Shown: piece by piece, positions 25,818 through 34,247 of the stretch
Numbering within the stretch: the first letter of the stretch is position 1
Layout: every line of letters starts with the position of its first letter
Origin: Lacisediminihabitans sp.
GTDB lineage: Bacteria > Actinomycetota > Actinomycetes > Actinomycetales > Microbacteriaceae
Reading direction: 5' to 3'
Assembly: GCA_025362355.1 (NCBI GenBank)
Contig: JANYGT010000003.1
Span: 1-40,336, forward strand
Length of the DNA: 40,336 nt
Program-made: the position numbers and the translations under genes
Notes under the pieces: model-generated
The model's input: only the letters and a program-made list of their open reading frames with translations
Told to the model about the DNA's origin: nothing
The model's database searches: none

Positions 25818-27461
25818 CTACCGCCAGCCCGGGAACCAGTAGTGCAGTTGCGCGAACCAGACGGGGATCTGCGCGCCCGTCCAGACGGGGTAGAAGAAGC
25901 CGCTGACCAGCACGACGAGCACGAGGAACGCCGCGACCAGCCGGATGCCGCCCTGCCTCCGCCACGCCGGATCCGTCCGTTCACCGAGAATGAGCCCCAT
26001 CACCACGACCAGCCCGAGGATCATGTAAGGCTCGAACACGATCGCGTAGAACTGGAAGATGGTGCGTCCGGAGTAGAGCAGCCAGGGCAGGTATCCCGCG
26101 ACGATCCCCATCAGGATCAGACCCACCTGCCACTCCCGGTACCGCAGCAGTCGGTAGACGAGATAGAAAAGCGCCGCCGCCGCAGCCCACCAGAGGATCG
26201 GGTTGGCGATCGAGGTCACGTACTGCGCGCACCCGCCGACCGTCGTGCATCCATCGACACCCTGGGCGATGCCCGCGTAGTAGAACGCCGTCGGGCGGAA
26301 CAGGAACAGCCAGGTGAAGGGGTTCGCCTGGTAGGAGTGCGGCGTGTGTTCGCCGACGTTGAAGTTGTAGACGCTCTGCTGGTAGTAGACGAAACTCTGG
26401 ATCGAGTGCGGAACCCAGGAGAACGTCCCCTTCCAGGCGTTGCCGGGGAGGTCGGCCCAGTCGCGGTAGTAGCCGCCCTTCGTCACGAACCAGCCGCTCC
26501 AGGCCGAGAGATAGGTGGCGAAGAACACCGGGACCATCAGGAGGAACGTGGCCGGAGCCTGCTTGAAGACCGTGCCGCTCGCCCAGAACTGCACCCCGGC
26601 CCGGCGCCGTGCGAAGGCGTCGACGAACAGCGTGTAGAGAGCGAAGGCGGCGAGGAAGTACAGCCCGCTCCACTTGGTGGCGGTCGCTGCACCGAAGAGG
26701 ATGCCGGCGACGACCAGCCAGGGGCGCGCGAACAGGGACGGTCCCCAGTCGATGGTGCGGCCGGCATCCACTCTCCTCGCGATCCAGCGATCGAGGCGGG
26801 ATGCGCTCTGCGCCCGGTCGAGCAGGATCGCCCAGAATCCGAGCAGAGTGAAGAGCATCACGAAGTTGTCGAGCAGCGCGGTTCGCGACATCACGATCGC
26901 GTGACCGTCGATCGCGAAGAGGAAGCCGGCGATCGTCGCAAGCAGTGTCGACTTCGTCAACGCCCGCGCGATCAGCACGAGGATGAAGACGGCGAGGATG
27001 CCCGCGATCGCCGTCGAGATGCGCCAGCCGACCGGATTCTCGGCCCCGAACGCCCTAAGCCCGAACGAGATCAGCCACTTGCCGAGGGGCGGATGCGCGA
27101 CATACGACCCGGCGGACGAGTAGCCGTTCACCTTCCCGGCGTTGAACAGCGGATCGGCCCCGGCCGGCCAGGTCCCCTCGTAGCCGAGGTGCAGCAGGGT
27201 CCAGGCATCCTTAACGTAGAAGGTCTCGTCGAAGACCAGCGCGCGCGGCCGGCCGAGCTGCCAGAGGCGCAGGATGGCGGCGATCAGCGTGACGGCGACG
27301 GGCGCGCCCCAGTGCCAGGCGCGGCGACGGGCGGGGGTGCCGAGCATCCGCTCCGAGAAGAGTTCGAACCTCGAGGGCGGTTCGCGCCGGGTGTCGGGAG
27401 CTGCACGCCTGTCGGCACCCTGCGTTCCGACGAGAGCATCGAAGCCGCGGCGGGAAGTCAC
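25818..27461 (-). CDS. Dolichyl/polyprenyl-phosphate-mannose protein mannosyltransferase (Pmt family)
   Basis: The 547-aa GT39 membrane enzyme transfers mannose from polyprenyl-phosphate-mannose to secreted proteins. The first membrane span is followed by the essential acidic motif FDETFYVKDAW; HPPLGKWLISFG and VGWRIST match Pmt signatures, and about ten further spans follow. It starts at GTG 27461, 6 nt after a TACGAT -10-like hexamer. A longer TTG start (27500) would overlap the rsmI start. Divergence from rsmI is the conserved actinobacterial arrangement. Secreted substrates could include the S53 peptidase or lipoproteins (inference). Confidence 0.94.
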   Translation of the reverse strand: MTSRRGFDALVGTQGADRRAAPDTRREPPSRFELFSERMLGTPARRRAWHWGAPVAVTLIAAILRLWQLGRPRALVFDETFYVKDAWTLLHLGYEGTWPAGADPLFNAGKVNGYSSAGSYVAHPPLGKWLISFGLRAFGAENPVGWRISTAIAGILAVFILVLIARALTKSTLLATIAGFLFAIDGHAIVMSRTALLDNFVMLFTLLGFWAILLDRAQSASRLDRWIARRVDAGRTIDWGPSLFARPWLVVAGILFGAATATKWSGLYFLAAFALYTLFVDAFARRRAGVQFWASGTVFKQAPATFLLMVPVFFATYLSAWSGWFVTKGGYYRDWADLPGNAWKGTFSWVPHSIQSFVYYQQSVYNFNVGEHTPHSYQANPFTWLFLFRPTAFYYAGIAQGVDGCTTVGGCAQYVTSIANPILWWAAAAALFYLVYRLLRYREWQVGLILMGIVAGYLPWLLYSGRTIFQFYAIVFEPYMILGLVVVMGLILGERTDPAWRRQGGIRLVAAFLVLVVLVSGFFYPVWTGAQIPVWFAQLHYWFPGWR

Positions 27462-27467
27462 CCCGCA

Positions 27468-27473
27468 ATCGTA
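27468..27473 (-). promoter_or_regulatory. -10 element for a leaderless pmt gene
   Basis: The minus strand reads TACGAT, then TGCGGG, then the GTG start at 27461. Confidence 0.5.
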
Positions 27474-27499
27474 GGTGAGGGTGGTGGGAGGATTGGGCA

Positions 27500-28309
27500 A
27501 TGCTGATCATCGCCGCGACCCCGATCGGCAATCTCGGCGATGCATCCGGACGGCTCATCGAGGCGCTGTCGACGGTCGAGATCATCGCGGCGGAAGACAC
27601 CCGAGTCACGATCCATCTCATGCGGGCGCTCGGTATCGAGAACCGTCCGCGACTCATCCCGCTGCACGAGCACAACGAGGTGGCGAAGGCCGCCGAGATC
27701 GCCGAGCTCGCGCGGGAGACCGACGTGCTCGTGCTCTCGGACGCGGGGATGCCGGCGATCAGCGATCCGGGGTTCTCGATCGTGGCCGCCGCGGCTCTCG
27801 CCGGTGTGACGGTGACAGCGCTGCCCGGCCCGTCCGCCGTGCTGACGGCTCTCGCGCTCTCCGGACTCCCGACCGACCGCTTCTGCTTCGAGGGGTTCCT
27901 CCCGCGCAAGGGCCGAGTGGCCTACTTCCGCGCCCTCGCTGCCGAACAGCGCACCATGGTCTTCTTCGAATCCCCGAACCGACTCGCCGACTCGCTGCGC
28001 GATCTCGCGACGGCGATGGGCGACGACCGTCGGGTCGTGGTCTGTCGTGAACTGACCAAACTGTACGAAGAGGTGAAGCGGGGCACCGCGGCCGAACTGG
28101 CGGCCTGGGCGGCGACGGGCGTGCGCGGCGAGATCTGCGTGGTGGTCGAGGGGGCGCCGCCGCCCGTATTCGATCTCGCCTCCGGGATAGAGCAGGTGGT
28201 CAGGCTCGTCGAGTCGGGGTCCCGGCTCAAGGAGGCGTCAGCCGAAGTCGCCGAGGCGACCGGACTCGGCCGTCGCGAACTCTATGAGGGTGCCCTTCGT
28301 ACGCGTTAA
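27500..28309 (+). CDS. rsmI: 16S rRNA (cytidine(1402)-2'-O)-methyltransferase RsmI
   Basis: The 269-aa SAM-dependent tetrapyrrole-methylase-fold enzyme 2'-O-methylates C1402 in the ribosomal decoding centre. Family signatures: ATPIGNLGDAS, IIAAEDTRVT, LSDAGMPAISDPG, LPGPSAVLTAL and FEGFLPRKGR. GGGAGGATT provides the ribosome site before ATG 27500. It is divergent from pmt by 38 bp. In many Actinobacteria metG follows shortly; here about 4.3 kb of other genes intervene. Confidence 0.96.
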   Translation: MLIIAATPIGNLGDASGRLIEALSTVEIIAAEDTRVTIHLMRALGIENRPRLIPLHEHNEVAKAAEIAELARETDVLVLSDAGMPAISDPGFSIVAAAALAGVTVTALPGPSAVLTALALSGLPTDRFCFEGFLPRKGRVAYFRALAAEQRTMVFFESPNRLADSLRDLATAMGDDRRVVVCRELTKLYEEVKRGTAAELAAWAATGVRGEICVVVEGAPPPVFDLASGIEQVVRLVESGSRLKEASAEVAEATGLGRRELYEGALRTR

Positions 28310-28385
28310 ATCTTCACAGCACACTCTGTGCACGCACCAAGTCGTTACGGAGACACACACTGACGCGGATTTGCGGTGTCCCTAC

Positions 28386-28414
28386 TTGTGGGGTAGAAAT
28401 CGCGGGCTTAGGTT
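28386..28414 (+). promoter_or_regulatory. Candidate promoter of the S53 peptidase gene
   Basis: TTGTGG (28386-28391), a 17-bp spacer and TAGGTT (28409-28414) are followed by an approximately 45-nt leader with GGGGAAGGA before ATG 28465. Confidence 0.55.
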
Positions 28415-28464
28415 CTAGTTTGCGGCGACCTGTCGCGCAACCACACATTGGGGAAGGACCCTGG

Positions 28465-30480
28465 ATGTCTGAACACGTTCACGGTAAACGGTTTGCTCTG
28501 CGAACCGTCGGAGTTCTTACAACATTCGCGGCAGTAGCCGCTCTCTCGATCGTCGGGGCGGCGAGTGCCTCGGCGGCCGGTCCCGTCGGTGCCGACAGGG
28601 TCGGCTTCGCCGGCTCTGTGCCGAAGTGGGCCACCTCGGCCAACGACACCGGTGCGGCACCCGTCGACACCTCGGTGGAGGGCGAGCTCTACCTCCCTCT
28701 CCGCAACGCAGCGGAGGCGACCGCGCTCGCGACCGCAGTGTCGACCCCAGGCTCGGGGAGCTATCGCCAGTTCGTCAGCCCCCAGCAGTGGATCCAACGG
28801 TTCTCGCCGACTGCGGCTGACCTGAACGACGCCGTGACGTATCTCAAGTCGCAGGGCCTCAGCATCACCGCGACCCCGGCAAGCCGCCAGTACGTGGTCT
28901 TCCGCGGAACGGCAGACCAGGTCGCCGCGGCATTCCAGACCAAGCTGCACGCCTACACCTACGCCGGGTCGACGCTCCTCGGACCATCGTCTGTTCCGTC
29001 CCTTCCGACGGCGCTCGCCGGCAAGGTGTCTGGAATCAGTATCGACCAGGCAAAGTTCCTCGCCCGTCCGACGCTCATCAAGCAGGGGCAGTTCGACTCG
29101 GCCGGCAACATCCGCAGCTTCAGCAAGCAGGCCGCGCCGGCAGCGGCCGTTCCGGTTGCCCAGTGCTCGAACTATTCGGGTGAGCACACCGTCACCCTTC
29201 CTGCCGCCTACGGCAAGACTCAGTTCGACACCTTCAACTGCGGATACACGCCATCGCAGCTGCGATCGGCATACGGATCGGCAGACCTGACGAAGGCCGG
29301 ACTCGACGGACGCGGCCAGACGGTCGCGATCGTCGACGCCTACGCATCGCCTTCGATCGTGCAGGACGTCAACACCTACTCTGCCCAGGTCGGTGACCGC
29401 GGCCTGACCGCCGCGACTTACCAGCAGATCGTGCCGCCGACCAGCCAGTTCTCCGACCAGGCTGCCTGTGGCTTCCCGAGCGGATGGCAGGGTGAGCAGA
29501 CCCTCGACGTCGAAGCCGTACACGGCATCGCACCCGGGGCGAAGATCCTCTACGTCGGTGGTTTCAACTGCGGTGCCGGTATCGACATCGCCGTCTCGAA
29601 GATCCTCGACGGCAAGCTCGCGAACATCGTCAGCAACAGCTACGGCTACGTCGGCGAAGCACTGCCGATGGATGCCATCCAGGGTGAGGTGAACATCCAG
29701 CTGCAGGCCGCCGGCGAGGGAATCGGACTCTACTTCTCGAGCGGTGACAACGGTGACGAGGTGGCCTCACTCGGCTACGCGTCGCCCGACTTCGCGGCAT
29801 CCTCTCCGTGGGTGACCGCGGTCGGTGGCACGAGCATCGGCATCACGAAGGCGGGCAAGATCGCCTACGAAACCGGATGGGGCGACACGGCCGACCAGGT
29901 GCTCTCCGACGCGGCCGGCAAACTGAGCTACGCATCGCCGCCCCCCGGGGCAGCGTTCGCCGGAGGAGCCGGTGGTGGCCGGAGTGCCATCTTCGACCAG
30001 CCCGCGTACCAGCATGGTGTCGTGCCGTTCGCACTGTCGAAGGGCAACCGGGTGTCTCCGGACATCGCGGCGCTCGCCGACCCCTACACCGGGTTCAGCG
30101 TTGGGATCAGTCCGATCGTGGATGACACGACGCTCGCAACGGGACCGTTCGAGCGCGACACCTATGGTGGAACCTCGCTCGCCTCCCCGCTGACCGCGGC
30201 GCAGATCGCGCTCGTGCAGCAGGCGACGCACACCGCGATCGGGTTCGCCAACCCGACGCTGTATGCGCTCTACAAGGTGGCACCGTCGACGTTCCGCGAC
30301 GTGTTGCCGCTCGTTCCGATGAGCGGTGTCGCATACACGAGCAAGCGATCAGGAAATACCTTCCTGATCACGTTCGACACCGACACCTCGCTCAAGACCG
30401 CGAAGAAGTACGACGACGTGACCGGCCTCGGCGGCATCTCGTTCTCGCTGCTCTCGCAGTTGGCAGCGGGCAGGCACTAA
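28465..30480 (+). CDS. Secreted S53 family peptidase (sedolisin/kumamolisin-like)
   Basis: The 671-aa serine-carboxyl peptidase is normally active at acid pH. A signal peptide is seen (residues 1 to about 38, ending ASASAAG), then a pro-domain (about 45-230, ELYLPLRNAAEATALATAVSTPGSGSYRQF) and the catalytic domain. The catalytic residues are Glu344 and Asp348 (GEQTLDVE), oxyanion Asp428 (SSGDNGD) and nucleophile Ser571 (YGGTSLASP). C-terminal KYDDVTGLGGIS matches the calcium site. All key residues are intact, so it should be active once the pro-domain is removed. It has its own promoter and a strong terminator, so it is monocistronic. It lies inside the rsmI-metG interval, suggesting later acquisition. 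Confidence 0.95.
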   Translation: MSEHVHGKRFALRTVGVLTTFAAVAALSIVGAASASAAGPVGADRVGFAGSVPKWATSANDTGAAPVDTSVEGELYLPLRNAAEATALATAVSTPGSGSYRQFVSPQQWIQRFSPTAADLNDAVTYLKSQGLSITATPASRQYVVFRGTADQVAAAFQTKLHAYTYAGSTLLGPSSVPSLPTALAGKVSGISIDQAKFLARPTLIKQGQFDSAGNIRSFSKQAAPAAAVPVAQCSNYSGEHTVTLPAAYGKTQFDTFNCGYTPSQLRSAYGSADLTKAGLDGRGQTVAIVDAYASPSIVQDVNTYSAQVGDRGLTAATYQQIVPPTSQFSDQAACGFPSGWQGEQTLDVEAVHGIAPGAKILYVGGFNCGAGIDIAVSKILDGKLANIVSNSYGYVGEALPMDAIQGEVNIQLQAAGEGIGLYFSSGDNGDEVASLGYASPDFAASSPWVTAVGGTSIGITKAGKIAYETGWGDTADQVLSDAAGKLSYASPPPGAAFAGGAGGGRSAIFDQPAYQHGVVPFALSKGNRVSPDIAALADPYTGFSVGISPIVDDTTLATGPFERDTYGGTSLASPLTAAQIALVQQATHTAIGFANPTLYALYKVAPSTFRDVLPLVPMSGVAYTSKRSGNTFLITFDTDTSLKTAKKYDDVTGLGGISFSLLSQLAAGRH

Positions 30481-30492
30481 CGAACGAAGAGA

Positions 30493-30525
30493 GCCGCGCG
30501 GGGCTTCGGCCCCGCGCGGCTTTTT
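30493..30525 (+). terminator. Rho-independent terminator of the S53 peptidase gene
   Basis: A perfect 12-bp stem GCCGCGCGGGGC/GCCCCGCGCGGC is closed by a TTCG tetraloop and followed by TTTTT, 12 bp after the stop codon. Confidence 0.95.
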
Positions 30526-30559
30526 CGCGCGCTGTCGGCTCAGGAGGACAGTCGTCGGT

Positions 30560-31438
30560 TCAGGCCGACAGGCGTGCCAGTTGCTCTTCGCTCAGCACGA
30601 GCTCCGAGGCCTTCGCCGAATCCATGATGCTCTCCGGACGGCTCGCGCCCGGGATCGGGATGACCGTGTGCCCGAGCGACAGCTCCCAGGCGAGCGCGAC
30701 CTGCTGTGGGCTCACCCGAAATTCGCTCGCCTCGCTCAGTTCGGCAGCGACATCCGCGAACGCCGTGCCCGCCGCGAAAACCTCGCCGCCGCGCCCGATC
30801 CCGCCGAGCGGGCTCCAGGGGAGGAAAGCGATCTCGTGCGCGACGCAGTACTTCAGCTCGTCGATGCTCGACCGGTACGCGGGCGAGAACTGGTTCTGCA
30901 CCGAGACGAGTCTGCCGCCGAGAACCCGGTCGGCGAGCTTAATCTGCTCGATGTTCGCGTTCGAGATGCCCGCCATCAGGATGATCCCCTCGTCGAGCAG
31001 ATCGAGCAGTGCGCCGATCGAGTCCTCGTAGGGCACCGTCGGGTCTGGCCGGTGCAGCTGGTACAGCCCGATCGCGTCCACCTCGAGCCGCGCGAGCGAC
31101 TCCCGGGCCGCGTTCATGAGTGCCTCGGGGCTGCCGGCGCGATCCCACGGCCCGCCGTCGCGGTGCAGCAGTCCGCCCTTCGTTGCGACGAGCACGTGCT
31201 CGGTGCTCTCGGGTGATCGCGACCTGAGCGCCTCGGCGATGAGGCGTTCGTTGTGGCCCTGGCCGTCGGCATCCACCGTGTACGCGTCCGCCGTGTCGAT
31301 GAGTGTGATCCCGGCGTCGAGGGCGGCGTGGACGGTGGCGATCGCGCGGGCACGGTCCGGCCGCCCCTCGATCGACAGCGGCATCGCGCCGAGCCCGATT
31401 GCGCTGATGGGTACGTCGCCGATCCTGCGAGTTTTCAT
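30560..31438 (-). CDS. Aldo/keto reductase
   Basis: The 292-aa NADPH-dependent oxidoreductase has a TIM barrel starting MKTRRIGDVPISAIGLGAMPLS. The catalytic Asp and Tyr lie in IDTADAYTVD, the Lys in VATKGG, and the His in YQLHRPDP. The NADP-binding end is present as IPIPGASRPESIMD. GAGGTGG precedes ATG 31438; the longer open frame upstream reads through the palindrome at 31522 and is rejected. The substrate is unknown; it resembles pyridoxal-reductase/general stress type AKRs. It sits between the S53 terminator and the palindrome-flanked nuclease gene. Confidence 0.92.
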   Translation of the reverse strand: MKTRRIGDVPISAIGLGAMPLSIEGRPDRARAIATVHAALDAGITLIDTADAYTVDADGQGHNERLIAEALRSRSPESTEHVLVATKGGLLHRDGGPWDRAGSPEALMNAARESLARLEVDAIGLYQLHRPDPTVPYEDSIGALLDLLDEGIILMAGISNANIEQIKLADRVLGGRLVSVQNQFSPAYRSSIDELKYCVAHEIAFLPWSPLGGIGRGGEVFAAGTAFADVAAELSEASEFRVSPQQVALAWELSLGHTVIPIPGASRPESIMDSAKASELVLSEEQLARLSA

Positions 31439-31521
31439 GGGTGCCACCTCATGCCTATATTCTGCCGCGCCCGCCGCCGCTCGCCGCGCCCTCCAGTCCC
31501 TGCTGTTGGTTGGCGCCAGTT

Positions 31522-31582
31522 CGTGAGTACCCCGAAAATGCACCAAATTCCTTCGGATTGGTGCATTTTCGGGGTACTCACG
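31522..31582. repeat. Long palindrome, family B copy 1 (downstream of the DUF559 gene)
   Basis: Perfect 25-bp arms (31522-31546 and 31558-31582), with a left arm beginning CGTGAGTACCCCGAAAATGC. The 11-nt centre contains CTTCGG, a stable tetraloop motif. The arm is identical to that of copy 2 at 32526. It lies 21 bp beyond the DUF559 stop codon. No T-tract follows. Confidence 0.95.
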
Positions 31583-31603
31583 CACGACTGCAGTGGTCAG
31601 TGG

Positions 31604-32461
31604 TCAGCGGGTGAGGAGGGCGCGGATGCGGGCCACCAGCTCATCCGGATCCTGCAGGTCGTCCCAGTTCAGCTCCAACACCTTCCATCCCTTGGCCTCG
31701 AGCTTTGCCCTCCTCGACATGTCTTTGCGCCACTGCGCTTTCGAGCGGTGGTAGTCGCCCTGATACTCGAGGATCGTCTTCGACGCGGCGAAGGTGAAAT
31801 CCGGGCGCACGGCCTTCCCCGTCTCGGTGTCGACGATGGTGTGATTGATGAGCGGCGCCGGGAGGCCGCCCAGCACGATGACGACGCGCAGGATCGACTC
31901 CGGCCGCGACTCCGACCGGTCATTCAGGAGCAGCAGTGCAGCGCGGATGATGCGGGCGCCCCGCCGCCCGACGAACCGCCTCGACATCGCCCTGAGGTCG
32001 GCGATCGAGGCGAGGGGCAGCTGGCGGTGGATGACGTAGTCGCCAGCCGCGACGGCGTCCGGTAGCGAGAGGGTCGCCGCGAGATCGCACCAGGTGCGCG
32101 CGGCCGACGTGAGGCGGATGCCGGACCGCACCACGACATCCGCTGCGGTGACATCCAACTCATGGCCCCGCACGCCTCGCGAGTGCAGCGCCCGCGAGGG
32201 TGGCGGGGCACCGACATCGATCGTCGGTGAGTGCTCGAGCGTCCAGGGCAGGGGGAGGCCGAGCAGCAGTGCCGCGGTGACGTGGCTGAAGAACGCGTCA
32301 TCCGGAATTCGCAGCGCGAGCATCCGACAGCGATCTGCGAGCTTCAGATCGTGACTGTCGGATCGCACACTGTGGATCTCGCGGTTGAGGCGTCGGCTGC
32401 GCAGCTCTCCGCGGGTCAGTCCCGCTCGGAGCCCGGCGCTGAACGTGAACGGATCGGCCAT
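31604..32461 (-). CDS. DUF559 (Vsr-like PD-(D/E)XK) endonuclease-domain protein
   Basis: The 285-aa protein has an N-terminal region (1 to about 60) resembling the AbiEi-type winged-helix antitoxin domain (LRAGLTRGELRSRRLNREIH). A middle domain is followed by a C-terminal DUF559 nuclease-like domain: Glu184/Glu188 (SESRPESILR), Asp221 (RPDFTF), Glu232-x-Gln234 (LEYQGDYH), then WRKDMSRRAKLEAKGWKVLELNWDDL. These match the Vsr/PD-(D/E)XK pattern. Metal-dependent DNA cleavage is expected of the fold but unproven for this family. ATG 32461 fits the domain start; a GTG at 32509 is an alternative. Both ends of the gene carry the same 25-bp-arm palindrome. No partner toxin gene is adjacent. Confidence 0.87.
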   Translation of the reverse strand: MADPFTFSAGLRAGLTRGELRSRRLNREIHSVRSDSHDLKLADRCRMLALRIPDDAFFSHVTAALLLGLPLPWTLEHSPTIDVGAPPPSRALHSRGVRGHELDVTAADVVVRSGIRLTSAARTWCDLAATLSLPDAVAAGDYVIHRQLPLASIADLRAMSRRFVGRRGARIIRAALLLLNDRSESRPESILRVVIVLGGLPAPLINHTIVDTETGKAVRPDFTFAASKTILEYQGDYHRSKAQWRKDMSRRAKLEAKGWKVLELNWDDLQDPDELVARIRALLTR

Positions 32462-32525
32462 GGTCTCGAGCGTGCCGCATCCGAAACGCTGCGCGCCGGA
32501 TCTGTCCACAGCGGCGCTCGACTTT

Positions 32526-32586
32526 CGTGAGTACCCCGAAAATGCACCAAATCCGCCCGATTTGGTGCATTTTCGGGGTACTCACG
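32526..32586. repeat. Long palindrome, family B copy 2 (upstream of the DUF559 gene)
   Basis: Perfect 27-bp arms (32526-32552 and 32560-32586) with a 7-nt loop CCGCCCG. The outer 25 bp of each arm equals copy 1. It sits in the divergent spacer between the DUF559 gene and metG, where no terminator is needed, 65 bp from the nuclease ATG and 48 bp from the possible metG -35 region. Confidence 0.95.
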
Positions 32587-32656
32587 CTCGAAGCGGGCGG
32601 GGGGAGGGGTTGGGAAGGGCAAGGGGAGGGCAGAGTAACAGTGGCCGACGCCCGAA

Positions 32657-32662
32657 TACACT
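32657..32662 (+). promoter_or_regulatory. -10 element for a leaderless metG gene
   Basis: TACACT, then 7 nt (GGAACCC), then ATG 32670. There is no separate ribosome-binding site. Confidence 0.5.
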
Positions 32663-32669
32663 GGAACCC

Positions 32670-34247
32670 ATGGCCGCCCGAAAACCCTTCTACATCGCGA
32701 CGCCCATCTTCTACGTGAACGACGTTCCCCACATCGGCCACGCCTACACGGAGGTGGCTGCCGACGTGTTGGCTCGCTGGCACCGCCAGGCCGGCGACGA
32801 CACCTGGCTGCTGACCGGCACGGATGAGCACGGCCAGAAGATCCTGCGCACGGCCGTCGCCAACGACTCGTCCCCGAAGGCCTGGGCCGACAAGCTCGTC
32901 AATACGTCCTGGAAGCCCCTCCTCGAGACTCTCAACATCTCGAACGACGACTTCATCCGCACGACCGACGAGCGCCACGAGACCGCCGTGCTGATCTTCC
33001 TGCAGAAGCTCTACGACGACGGCTTCATCTACTCCGGCGAGTACGAGGGCTACTACTGCGTCGGTTGCGAGGAGTACAAGCAGCTCGACGATCTGATGGA
33101 GACACCGGATGGCGACTATGCCGGGCAGCTAGTCTGCAAGATCCACGGGCGGCCGGTCGAGATCCTGAAGGAGAAGAACTACTTCTTCCGGATGAGCGAC
33201 TTCCAGCAGCCGCTGCTCGACCTGTACGAGTCGCAGCCCGACTTCATCCAGCCGGAGAGCGTCCGCAACGAGATCATCCAGTTCGTGAAGTCCGGGCTCG
33301 ACGACCTGTCGATCTCGCGGTCGAGTTTCGACTGGGGCATCACGATCCCCTGGGATCCGACCCACGTGCTGTATGTCTGGTTCGACGCGCTGCTCAACTA
33401 CGCGACCGCGGTCGGGTACGGGGTCGACCGTGAGAATTTCGATCGCCGGTGGCCAGCCGTACAGCTGGTCGGTAAAGACATCGCACGCTTCCATGCCGTC
33501 ATCTGGCCGGCGATGCTGATGGCCGCCGGCGAGAAGGTTCCGTCCCGCGTCTTCGGGCACGGCTGGCTGCTGGTCGGCGGCGAGAAGATGTCGAAGTCGA
33601 AGCTCACCGGCATCGCTCCGGAGCAGATCACCGACACCTTCGGAGTGGATGCCTTCCGCTACTACTTCATGCGCGCGATCGGTTTCGGAAGCGATGGTTC
33701 GTTCAGCTGGGAAGACCTGGCCGCGCGCTATCAGGCCGAGCTCGCCAACGGATTCGGCAACCTCGCCTCCCGGGTCATCGCGATGATCGGGCGCTATCGC
33801 GACGGCGTCGTGCCGGCGGCTGGGGCGTTGACCCCTGCCGACGAGGCCATCCGGGCGACGGAGCAGCGGGCGACGGATGACGCGGACGCCGCCATCGAGC
33901 GGTTCGCGATCCACGAGGCCCTCGCCTCCATCTGGACCCTCGTCGAGGAGCTGAACGGGTACATCACCATCCAGGAGCCGTGGGCGCTCTCGAAGGATCC
34001 GGCGAAAGCCGAGCGGCTGGATACGGTGCTCGCCACGATCGTGCACGGTCTCGGAACCCTCGCTGTGCTGCTCTCACCGTTCATCCCGGATGCCACCGAG
34101 AAACTCTGGGCGTCGATCGGCGGCGACGGCACGGTGCAACAGCAGGATGTTCGCGCGGCCTGGCTGTGGACCGGAACCGGTACCGTGACGCCGCTCGAAT
34201 CGTCGCTGTTCCCGCGCATCGAACAACCGGAGCCCGCGGTCGTATGA
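32670..34247 (+). CDS. metG: Methionyl-tRNA synthetase
   Basis: The 525-aa class I aminoacyl-tRNA synthetase charges tRNA-Met. HIGH is at residues 21-24 and KMSKS at 306-310. A partial zinc-knuckle-like CVGCEEYK occurs in the connective peptide. It is the shorter form without the C-terminal tRNA-binding dimer domain, as in many Actinobacteria. ATG 32670 is supported by the MAARKPFYIATPIFYVN N-terminus; the open frame continues upstream through the palindrome without support. It overlaps tatD by ATGA, starting the metG-tatD-ksgA group. Confidence 0.97.
   Translation: MAARKPFYIATPIFYVNDVPHIGHAYTEVAADVLARWHRQAGDDTWLLTGTDEHGQKILRTAVANDSSPKAWADKLVNTSWKPLLETLNISNDDFIRTTDERHETAVLIFLQKLYDDGFIYSGEYEGYYCVGCEEYKQLDDLMETPDGDYAGQLVCKIHGRPVEILKEKNYFFRMSDFQQPLLDLYESQPDFIQPESVRNEIIQFVKSGLDDLSISRSSFDWGITIPWDPTHVLYVWFDALLNYATAVGYGVDRENFDRRWPAVQLVGKDIARFHAVIWPAMLMAAGEKVPSRVFGHGWLLVGGEKMSKSKLTGIAPEQITDTFGVDAFRYYFMRAIGFGSDGSFSWEDLAARYQAELANGFGNLASRVIAMIGRYRDGVVPAAGALTPADEAIRATEQRATDDADAAIERFAIHEALASIWTLVEELNGYITIQEPWALSKDPAKAERLDTVLATIVHGLGTLAVLLSPFIPDATEKLWASIGGDGTVQQQDVRAAWLWTGTGTVTPLESSLFPRIEQPEPAVV

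Noticed and set aside
25754-25984. N-terminal extension of MetY up to 25984
   Set aside because: It is a low-complexity Ser/Arg stretch antisense to the Pmt C-terminus; MetY family proteins start near residue MADGDG at 25753.
31522-31582. Family B palindromes as plain rho-independent terminators
   Set aside because: No T-tract follows on either strand, the second copy lies between divergent genes, and conservation of arm sequence rather than just pairing is unnecessary for termination. Contrast the genuine terminator at 30493-30525.
31439-31585. N-terminal extension of the aldo/keto reductase through the family B palindrome
   Set aside because: It would translate one palindrome arm into a tail absent from the family; ATG 31438 has a ribosome site and the canonical N-terminus.
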